Shown piece by piece: positions 1 to 6,836 of a stretch of 38,413 nucleotides of DNA. The notes beneath the pieces are model-generated. The model did not search any database, was not told the origin of the DNA, and saw only the letters and a list, made by a program, of their open reading frames with translations. Numbering within the stretch: position 1 is the stretch's first letter; each line of letters opens with the position of its first letter. Source of the DNA: Acidaminococcaceae bacterium (GTDB taxonomy: Bacteria; Bacillota; Negativicutes; Acidaminococcales; Acidaminococcaceae); NCBI GenBank assembly GCA_017554485.1, contig JAFZIG010000172.1, positions 1 to 38,413 of the forward strand. Direction: 5' to 3'. Both the position numbers and the translations under genes were made by a program.

Positions 1-1
1 T

Positions 2-1348
2 TCAGCTCTCCTGATCATAAAACGTATATGTATTCTTTCCATTAGTCTTAGATTCATACATGGCCGCATCGCCTTTTTTCAGCAGCGATTCCATATCGCC
101 CGCCTGGGTTCCGTGCACAATGCCCACGCTGACAGTGACAGGCGGCAGTCCCTCTTTGCTGTTCACCAGCTCCTGTCTGATCTGCGCCATTTTTGTTTTG
201 ATCAGATCGCGCTGCATCTCGCTGGAATGCACCATAAACACGACAAATTCGTCGCCGCCCACCCGGCAGACATAATCGTCGGAACGGAAACTGCTCTTCA
301 AAACCTGCACCAGCTTTTGCAGCACTTTATCCCCTGTTTCATGCCCGTAGGTGTCGTTGATGTTCTTGAAATTATCCACATCAAAAAACATCAGGCATGT
401 TGAATCCAGATCCAGCCCTGAAAGCAGCAGGTCAAATCCCGCCCGGTTGTACGCTCCCGTCAGTTCATCGTGGGATGCCTTGAAATTAAGATGTTCAATA
501 CTCTTTTTGTACATGGAATACAAATTGTTATAAGCCTTGGCCAGATACCGGAATTCGTCAGCCCCGGTTTCCTTGATAGGACCGTCGGCTTTGATCTGGT
601 CCACCGCCGCCAAAATCGGGCTGATGCCCAGGGTGGACGTTAACCATACCACAAAGAAGATCGCCGCAATAATCAGCAAAATCTCCCCGCGGGCCAGGTT
701 CAGTTCCGCCTGGAAACGGTCCAGCGCTTCCGTTTCCTCCTTCTGCGTCTGGTTTATAATCGCCTGGACGGTGTTCTGGACTTCCGTGCGGATCCGGTTC
801 TTCTGCGTATAATATTCATCGTCCAGTACCATCTTCGTGGCGAGCCGCATCTTATTCTCAGGAGAAAGCGCGGCGTCTTCACTGCGCAGGGCTACGCTTT
901 TCAGTACGGAGGGATACTCCCTGATCCCTTTTGCCTCAATCACCAGGCGCATGGCGTAGTATTCCCTGTCCATCAGTTTTACCGAATGGCGCATAGCCTC
1001 CTCCAGGCTTGCCAGGGCAGATTCGGTGTCTTTCACCCTTTTCAGTTCGGAAAGGGCCTGTTCCCGCCGTTTGGTTGTAAAGGCTTCAATAAAATACTGT
1101 TCCAAAAACCGGCGGTCTCCGCTTACGGTAAAGCGCTGCGCCATTTCCGTAAGGTAGTCCGAAGCATCCATCAGGCCATGGACGGAATTCTGCAGCTTGA
1201 TATTATCTTCCGCAGCGTCTTTCACGCGCAGGAAGCTGCTTGTGAGCCGGTAGGTGGAGTAAATCAGCAGGCACGACAATATCACCGCAACGATAATCAG
1301 CCAGTTATGTATCTTGCGAAGGGAGATCCCTTCTTTCAGTCTGTTCAT
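2..1348 (-). CDS. membrane diguanylate cyclase (GGDEF)
   Basis: Makes cyclic-di-GMP from two GTP. The 448-residue protein has a membrane segment at about 13-34, an extracytoplasmic helical region of about 190 residues, a second membrane segment at about 222-240, a HAMP-like stretch at about 245-285 and a C-terminal GGDEF domain from about 290. The GGDEF signature is intact at 364-368 and the product-inhibition I-site RxxD (RSDD) lies at 355-358, five residues upstream, so an active, feedback-inhibited cyclase is expected. The ATG start overlaps the stop of the upstream Cache-HAMP gene by four bases (ATGA), indicating translational coupling. The extracytoplasmic part is not a family I can name; the ligand is unknown. 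The stop codon lies at the window edge and the gene is complete. Confidence 0.93.
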   Translation of the reverse strand: MNRLKEGISLRKIHNWLIIVAVILSCLLIYSTYRLTSSFLRVKDAAEDNIKLQNSVHGLMDASDYLTEMAQRFTVSGDRRFLEQYFIEAFTTKRREQALSELKRVKDTESALASLEEAMRHSVKLMDREYYAMRLVIEAKGIREYPSVLKSVALRSEDAALSPENKMRLATKMVLDDEYYTQKNRIRTEVQNTVQAIINQTQKEETEALDRFQAELNLARGEILLIIAAIFFVVWLTSTLGISPILAAVDQIKADGPIKETGADEFRYLAKAYNNLYSMYKKSIEHLNFKASHDELTGAYNRAGFDLLLSGLDLDSTCLMFFDVDNFKNINDTYGHETGDKVLQKLVQVLKSSFRSDDYVCRVGGDEFVVFMVHSSEMQRDLIKTKMAQIRQELVNSKEGLPPVTVSVGIVHGTQAGDMESLLKKGDAAMYESKTNGKNTYTFYDQES

Positions 1349-2484
1349 TTGTATCCTCCCTTTTTGCGGCCCTGGTCCTTCACATAAGCAACCAACTGCC
1401 TGAATGTACGGGTAATGGCGCCGACCTCATCGTCCTTGTCATATTCCAGCGTGAAATCATAATTGCCATTGCCCACCTCCCGCGCCGCTTTAGAAAGTTC
1501 CTGAAGGGGCTTGGTAAGACGGTTTGCCAGGAACATGGTGATAAGGCCCAGGACCAGCAGTACCGCCACAGCAGCATACACGATATCCCAGATGGGTTCC
1601 TGCCAGCTGCTCTGAATCTCCGAGACAGGAGCCGACACGTACAGGCGCATCCCGTTGCTCAGCGGCATCCATACCGCATCTTTTTCGATCCCGTTATAGG
1701 TATATCGTATGTTGGCACTGTCACCCAGCAGTTCTTTGGGCGGCGGCGGCAGTGCATTCCCTCTCAGGTAAGAAGAATTCATTTGCGGGTGATAAATGAA
1801 ATTCCCCCTGGCGTCCAGGACAAAGGCGTATCCGTTTTTATAGGGCCGGATGTTTTCCACTTCCTGGGCCAGGGTCTGGTAACTGAGCTCTATCCCGATT
1901 ACACCGATAAACACGCCATGCCAGTAGACCGGTTCATTGTAGGATAATACGCGTACAGCCAGATTATCCGTAATGTACGGCGGAAGCCAGATCCCCTTTC
2001 TCGTGGCTTTGGGAACGGTGAACCAGACCAGTTTGGATGTGTCGTTTGTATCGTACTGGGTGATATCCGTCACTTCATGTTCATAGAATCCTTTGGCATC
2101 CAGGTTAACATACCAGAAACCCGGCACCGTTTTGGATATGGCCGGATCGATGCGGTAATAATAGGTCAGGACGCCGTTGGTCTGATGGGCGAGCTGCGAA
2201 AATATGTCCCCCGCCCGTTTCACATGCCTGGCCAGATTCTCATCCGTCACGTCCTCTATGGTTCCCTGCATCAGCGTCGAAACCGTTTTCACGGAGTGCT
2301 CCACGCTGTTAAAATAGGCTTCCAGATCCATCCTGCCTGTTTTGCACATCAGGTAAAGCGTCCTGTCGGCGTCCCTGTTTCCCATGTTCCTCACAGAAAC
2401 AGCGCCCACATACGTGACGATACCCAGGGCAACAACCATCGCGCAAACCGCCAGCAAGGTAACTTTGGTTTTTATAGAAGTCAA
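1345..2484 (-). CDS. Cache-HAMP membrane sensor without output domain
   Basis: 379 residues: membrane helix at about 7-29, a double-Cache-like sensor region at about 30-297, a second helix at about 300-321 and a HAMP domain at about 322-372. The protein then ends, with no GGDEF, methyl-accepting or kinase domain. The stretch around residues 153-200 (WFTVPKA, YNEPVY, GVFIGVIGIEL) is typical of dCache_1 domains that bind small extracellular ligands. The start is a TTG, chosen because GGGAGGT lies eight bases upstream. It overlaps the following diguanylate cyclase by four bases. The pair probably acts as a split receptor, this protein passing a signal to the cyclase through HAMP contacts; that is inference. 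The ligand is unknown. Confidence 0.85.
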   Translation of the reverse strand: MTSIKTKVTLLAVCAMVVALGIVTYVGAVSVRNMGNRDADRTLYLMCKTGRMDLEAYFNSVEHSVKTVSTLMQGTIEDVTDENLARHVKRAGDIFSQLAHQTNGVLTYYYRIDPAISKTVPGFWYVNLDAKGFYEHEVTDITQYDTNDTSKLVWFTVPKATRKGIWLPPYITDNLAVRVLSYNEPVYWHGVFIGVIGIELSYQTLAQEVENIRPYKNGYAFVLDARGNFIYHPQMNSSYLRGNALPPPPKELLGDSANIRYTYNGIEKDAVWMPLSNGMRLYVSAPVSEIQSSWQEPIWDIVYAAVAVLLVLGLITMFLANRLTKPLQELSKAAREVGNGNYDFTLEYDKDDEVGAITRTFRQLVAYVKDQGRKKGGYK

Positions 2485-2509
2485 CGGTGATTACCTCCCT
2501 ATATCATAA

Positions 2510-2895
2510 TTACGGTTCTTCAATTCCAATCAGTTTTTCAAATTCACGGACTGACATAGGCTTATAGAAATAATAGCCCTGCATCTCTGAACAGCCCTGG
2601 CTGCGGAGGAAAGAAGCCTGGTCTGCTGTCTCCACGCCTTCGGTGATAACTTTCATCCCCAATGAGTATACCATCTGTATCATATAGCTGATAATAATGC
2701 GGCCTTTCTCCGGATCGCCCGCATCGGTCAGGAAACGGAGGTCCAGTTTGATGCGGTCCGCCGGTACGCCAACCGTTAACATCTCTGCGTCATCCTTCAC
2801 TGTCGCCGCCAGAACGGATAAAGCCATAACGGACAGCGAAACGAGCACACAAAAAAGAGATGCCAAAAGCTTTCTTAAAAGTTGGACTTTTTCAT
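2510..2895 (-). pseudogene. collapsed exported sensor-EAL protein remnant
   Basis: The open frame 2510-2866 encodes a signal-peptide hydrophobic stretch, then a short segment like the start of a periplasmic solute-binding sensor domain (EMLTVGVPADR), and abruptly the C-terminal third of an EAL phosphodiesterase (RIKLDLRFL, VITEGVET, GCSEMQGYYFYKPM). The ExLxR motif and most catalytic residues are missing, so it cannot be an active phosphodiesterase. An ATG at 2895 starts a typical signal peptide (MKKSNF) but is out of frame by one base at a T-run near 2876-2880; restoring one T joins it to the downstream frame. The simplest reading is a large solute-binding/GGDEF/EAL protein that lost its middle by deletion and then frameshifted. 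If still translated, the only in-frame start is a TTG at 2866 without a clear ribosome binding site. Confidence 0.75.
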
Positions 2896-2975
2896 GGTTG
2901 ACACTCTATCTGCAATAATGTTCCGGAATCAAATGTTAAGCTTATTATGTTATTATATCACAATTACAGTTAAAT

Positions 2976-3007
2976 ACCAAACAACCAATACGCCGTATTT
3001 GTTTGGT
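2976..3007 (-). terminator. hairpin directly after topB
   Basis: The arms ACCAAACAA (2976-2984) and TTGTTTGGT (2999-3007) pair perfectly, with an inner ATAC/GTAT stem. The hairpin begins two bases after the topoisomerase stop codon. The T-run lies on the plus-strand side (TTTTTA), so termination of topB transcripts would rely on the stem and an A/T-rich tail; bidirectional action is possible. Confidence 0.5.
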
Positions 3008-3009
3008 TT

Positions 3010-5391
3010 TTATAATTTCGGTCTCCCCTTGCTGTCTTTGTAAATCGTCCTGCATTGAGGGCATGACCAGAAAAAGCCGTAACGGCTTTTCTTTTTTTCT
3101 AAAATCGCCTGGTCTTTGGAACAGCGTTCAATCACAGGGTTCCCTTCTTTATCCACCGCATAATACAAGGTCTTCTTCGTTACCGGCGACACGCATTTCT
3201 TATCGTCACAGACACAGAAATACTGCTTTGTTTTGGCCGAGTAATGACGGTTCAGGGTCTCTTTGCCGCAGACAGGGCAGACAAAGGTTTGCGCCGGCGT
3301 TTCTTCCTTCTGTTTCAAGACCGGCTGTCCGTTTTTGTCAACATCATAATAAACCGGCTTGCCTGTCACCGGTGACACACAGGCCTGATTGTCACAGACA
3401 TAGAATGCTTTTTTCGTTTTCCGTGAGTAGTGCTTCACCAGGTTCCCCGTTTTGCATACAGGACACTTCACCATTTTGTAGCCGGGGAATTGATGGGCTT
3501 CCGCATAGGCAATGTTGCGGTCGATGGTATCGTAAATCTCCTGCGTGAATTTTCCCAGATCACCTTCACCCTCGGAGATCTCCGTCAGGGCAAATTCCAT
3601 TTCCGCCGTGGTATCCGGTTTCGTAAGGGTAACGTCCACATTATCAATGAGCTGGAAACCCAGCTCCGTAGGCACCAGTTCTTTTTTCACCTTTTCCATG
3701 AAGGGCATCTGGGTTTTCTTATTGTTGCGGATGCCCTGCAGCTCGGATATAATCGTGTCCCTTGTGGCAGGGGTGCCGATGCCTTTAACTTCTTTCAGCT
3801 TCTCCCGGTTGGGGTTTTTCGGGTCCATGAACCGGTAGATGTTCGCCATGGCCGCCAGCAGAGTGCCTTCCGTAAAGCGTTTGGGCGGTTTCGTTTCTTT
3901 TTCCAGCAAATCCACCGCCTCCGGCTTGCCCAAGTTTTCGCCTTTACTCAAATCAGGCAGGGACAGGTTTTCTTCCTCCTGATTTTCCGTTTCGTTTTTC
4001 TTGCTGCCGAATACCGCCTTGAAGCCCGGTTTCAGGATCACTTTGCCGCTGCCCTTGAAAAGTTCGTCCGCCAACAGGATTTCAAAGGTGATGGTTTCAA
4101 ACTCGCAGGGCGGATAGAACTGCATCACATAACGTTCCGCGATCATAGTGAATATCTTTTCTTCCGTAGCGCTTAACTGCCGGGGGATCTCCCCTGTGGG
4201 GATGATGGCATGGTGGGCCGTCACCTTTTTGTCGTTCCAGGCCCGTGAACGCATGGCGGGATCCGCCTGTTCCGCGCCCCTTACATTACGGGATGCCAGC
4301 TTTTGCAAAATGCGATACGCGTCCTTATGCTGAGCCCAGGGGATGTAGTTGCAGTCGGAACGGGGATAAGACACGTACTTCTTCTCATACAGGGACTGCA
4401 CGGTGGACAGCGCCAGCTTGGGGGAAATGCCGAAACGGGCGTTGGCTTCCACCTGCAGCGTGTCCAGGGAGTACGGCAGAGGCGGCGCTTCCGTCCCCTT
4501 TTTCCGGGTCACCTTCTGTACGATGCCGTCGGCAGGCAGTACCTTTTCCCGCACCGCTTCCGCAATCCGTTTGTCCAACAGACGGCCTTCTTCGTCAAAG
4601 ACCAGATTATTCGCGTCGTTTGCCGCCTCTTCATGACCAGACATAACAAGCTGCGCCATTTCAACGATCTTTTCTTCGTCAGGCTGCCACAGGGCGGTAA
4701 AGTGAATTCCCTCTTTCGTGAAAGCCGCTTTCAGTTCGTAATACTTGCGTACCTTAAAATTCAGTATTTCTTTTTCCCGGTCCACTACCAACGCCAGCGT
4801 CGGTACCTTCACCCGCCCGATGTTCCAGACGGCTCCCGGTGAAAATTTGGACGCATAGGTTGTGTAGCAGCGGGTCAGGTTGATGCCCACCAGCCAGTCC
4901 GCCTGCTGCCGTACCAGTCCCGCGGCATACAGGTTTTCGAATTTTGCATTGTCTTCAATGGAAGCAAAGGCCCGCTTTATGCTAATATCATCCTTTGCGT
5001 TGATCAGAAGCCGCTGCACCCGGCCCTGGTAATTGCAGTAATGCAAAATCTCTTCGATCAACAGCTGCCCTTCCCGGTCAGGGTCACCCGCATGGACGAC
5101 CACGTCGGCCGTTTTCAGCAGTTTTTCTACCACCTTAAACTGGGCGGCAGACCGAGCAATCACTTCGTGTTTCCAGACTGCCGGAAATATCCGGTAATTT
5201 TTCCAGTTGGCGTAGCGTTTGTCATACGCCTCCGGTGTTGCCAGTTCCAGCAGGTGCCCTACCGCCCAGGAAACGACAGTGTCATCCTTTTGGTAAAAGC
5301 CTGTGCCCTTTTTATAACCGCCGGACGGCCACAGGTAGCCTGCAATGGCGTTAGCGATGTCCGGTTTTTCCGCAATATACAGTGTCTGCAT
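3010..5391 (-). CDS. topB: DNA topoisomerase III (type IA)
   Basis: Cuts and passes single DNA strands, decatenating replication and recombination intermediates in the cytoplasm. Visible features over 793 residues: N-terminal TOPRIM domain with the catalytic Glu in IAEKPD (residue 8) and the acidic DPDREG motif (103-108); the active-site tyrosine in YVSYPRSD at residue 342, matching the TopB YPRSD signature; and a long C-terminal tail with cysteine-containing zinc-ribbon-like modules from about residue 660 (CPVC repeats ending in CSKD and CPQC). The tail is longer than that of the E. coli enzyme and resembles versions found in Firmicutes and on conjugative elements. No conjugation genes are seen here. 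It is a stand-alone gene followed by a hairpin. Confidence 0.95.
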   Translation of the reverse strand: MQTLYIAEKPDIANAIAGYLWPSGGYKKGTGFYQKDDTVVSWAVGHLLELATPEAYDKRYANWKNYRIFPAVWKHEVIARSAAQFKVVEKLLKTADVVVHAGDPDREGQLLIEEILHYCNYQGRVQRLLINAKDDISIKRAFASIEDNAKFENLYAAGLVRQQADWLVGINLTRCYTTYASKFSPGAVWNIGRVKVPTLALVVDREKEILNFKVRKYYELKAAFTKEGIHFTALWQPDEEKIVEMAQLVMSGHEEAANDANNLVFDEEGRLLDKRIAEAVREKVLPADGIVQKVTRKKGTEAPPLPYSLDTLQVEANARFGISPKLALSTVQSLYEKKYVSYPRSDCNYIPWAQHKDAYRILQKLASRNVRGAEQADPAMRSRAWNDKKVTAHHAIIPTGEIPRQLSATEEKIFTMIAERYVMQFYPPCEFETITFEILLADELFKGSGKVILKPGFKAVFGSKKNETENQEEENLSLPDLSKGENLGKPEAVDLLEKETKPPKRFTEGTLLAAMANIYRFMDPKNPNREKLKEVKGIGTPATRDTIISELQGIRNNKKTQMPFMEKVKKELVPTELGFQLIDNVDVTLTKPDTTAEMEFALTEISEGEGDLGKFTQEIYDTIDRNIAYAEAHQFPGYKMVKCPVCKTGNLVKHYSRKTKKAFYVCDNQACVSPVTGKPVYYDVDKNGQPVLKQKEETPAQTFVCPVCGKETLNRHYSAKTKQYFCVCDDKKCVSPVTKKTLYYAVDKEGNPVIERCSKDQAILEKKKSRYGFFWSCPQCRTIYKDSKGRPKL

Positions 5392-5434
5392 AGAATCTTA
5401 CATACCTTTCTGTTCTCATATTCAAATGTAACTG

Positions 5435-6343
5435 TTACCGTTTTTTCCAATTCAGAATCATCACAGCAAAAAGGATCAGAAGAATTCCTGTTCCCGAAAA
5501 TAATGTTAAAGACTCGGAAAAACAAATAATGCCAATGATAGTTGCCACCACAGGTTCGATAGTAGCTATGATCCCGGCTTTGCTGGCTTCTACAGTCTGC
5601 AATCCGAGCGTATATGACAGAAACGGAATCACAGCCGTCACCAAGGCGGTCAGGAAACATAAAAATACAAGTCCTGCCAAATCAGATGCTGCGGAAAACT
5701 TTGACAGCATATCTGTCGGGCGACAGATCAGCCATGATCCGACTGCCGCGAAGATAAATGTGTAAGTTGTAACGGTATAGGGAGAATATCGCCGCAAAGC
5801 AATTGTACCCAGGATACTGTACAATCCGTATCCGATGCCGGAGCCTAAACCCAAGAGCAAACCTGTCAAAGTGATCCCGTCTCCTGAAATACCTGATACC
5901 AGCGCACATCCGGAAAATGCTAAAATCAGGGCAAGGATTTTCCTGCCGTCAATCTTTTCATGGAAAAACATTGCCGACATCAGCATGATCCAAATCGGCG
6001 ATGTATATAAAAGAATCGCCGCTGTTGACAGTGGCATGATTGTTATTGCAGAAAAATAACAGACGGTAAAGAACAGTATGCTGCCAAGACCGAGCCCGAG
6101 AAATAACGGGATATCCCGCAGTGAAATCCCGGAACCGGACTGCTCTCTGATGCGCAGAAACAGATAAAAAACCAACGCACCCAGTGTAACCCGTATAGAT
6201 ACTATCTGGATAGGATCAAATCCAAAGTCGGAAAGCCTTCTTACAAAGATCCCCATGCTGCCCCAAAAACAGGCAGCAATAACGATCAAAACCGATCCTA
6301 TATTTTGTTTGCCCTTATCTATGGTACTGTCTGCGCTTCTCAC
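5435..6343 (-). CDS. EamA/DMT-family permease
   Basis: 302 residues with about ten hydrophobic helices in the two-repeat EamA (drug/metabolite transporter) pattern, for example WGSMGIFVRRL near the N-terminus and VATIIGIICFSESLT near the C-terminus. Members export amino acids or small metabolites across the inner membrane; the substrate cannot be read from sequence. The start is a GTG at 6343, supported by AGGAAAG six bases upstream. This start overlaps the stop of the truncated Fic reading frame by three bases, so the ribosome binding site lies inside the Fic remnant. It lies 43 bases upstream of topB on the same strand. Confidence 0.88.
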   Translation of the reverse strand: MRSADSTIDKGKQNIGSVLIVIAACFWGSMGIFVRRLSDFGFDPIQIVSIRVTLGALVFYLFLRIREQSGSGISLRDIPLFLGLGLGSILFFTVCYFSAITIMPLSTAAILLYTSPIWIMLMSAMFFHEKIDGRKILALILAFSGCALVSGISGDGITLTGLLLGLGSGIGYGLYSILGTIALRRYSPYTVTTYTFIFAAVGSWLICRPTDMLSKFSAASDLAGLVFLCFLTALVTAVIPFLSYTLGLQTVEASKAGIIATIEPVVATIIGIICFSESLTLFSGTGILLILFAVMILNWKKR

Positions 6344-6498
6344 AATTGTCTTTCCTGCTCTTTCAATATGATCAGGCGTCCGACCCTGCCGTTGCCATCC
6401 TGGAACGGGTGAATCTGTTCAAAGGCTGCATGAAACGCAATAATATCCTGCAATGACGCCGGTGACTTTTCATTATAGCCTGCAAGCAGGATTCTGCG
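6340..6498 (-). pseudogene. Fic-domain protein fragment
   Basis: Reading the minus strand from 6498 gives about 52 residues containing the complete Fic active-site motif HPFQDGNGRVGR, preceded by the helix typical of Fic proteins (FHAAFEQI). Fic enzymes transfer AMP or related groups to target proteins. An in-frame stop (TAA, 6499-6501) lies just upstream and no start codon with a ribosome binding site is present; the domain is cut soon after the motif. This is a small remnant of a once larger fic gene. Its tail now supplies the ribosome binding site of the EamA permease, suggesting a deletion fused the two. Confidence 0.8.
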
Positions 6499-6547
6499 TT
6501 AAATCCGATTTTTTCGGCCCTTTTTCTTTCAGCTGTTTCTCCTCACA

Positions 6548-6805
6548 CTATTTACTGAAATACTGAATGGTATCGGCGACTATAGCCTCTATTAACTTTT
6601 CTTTGCTACGGAAACCGTTTGGAAGCTTAAATCCCAAATACCACTTACCGGGGTAATCCCATATCTTGTAACTGTAATCGTCAATTGTGCGCCGGTCAAT
6701 TACGTATTGGATTTCCGGATGGGTCTTTTGAACAATATGAAGCGCAGCACCCCGTATTTCATCAACTTTTTTTGCAACAGTATCAAAATATTCATATTCG
6801 CTCAT
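6548..6805 (-). CDS. small hypothetical protein
   Basis: An 85-residue soluble protein, rich in charged and aromatic residues, with no signal peptide or membrane helix. I do not recognise the family. The ATG at 6805 was chosen because AAGGA precedes it at a suitable distance; a longer TTG start at 6850 would overlap the upstream ATPase and lacks support. The tail (KWYLGFKLPNGFRSKEKL) looks like a folded domain rather than random sequence. It lies 31 bases after the AAA ATPase on the same strand and is probably co-transcribed, so it may be a partner or substrate of that ATPase (inference). Confidence 0.6.
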   Translation of the reverse strand: MSEYEYFDTVAKKVDEIRGAALHIVQKTHPEIQYVIDRRTIDDYSYKIWDYPGKWYLGFKLPNGFRSKEKLIEAIVADTIQYFSK

Positions 6806-6836
6806 TGCATTTATCCTTATAAAAACCCGATTCTCT

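Noticed and set aside
3072..3098. Terminator-like hairpin with T-run on the plus strand inside topB
   Set aside because: It lies in the C-terminal coding region and no plus-strand gene ends there; probably a by-product of Lys/Arg codons, though it could stop antisense transcripts.
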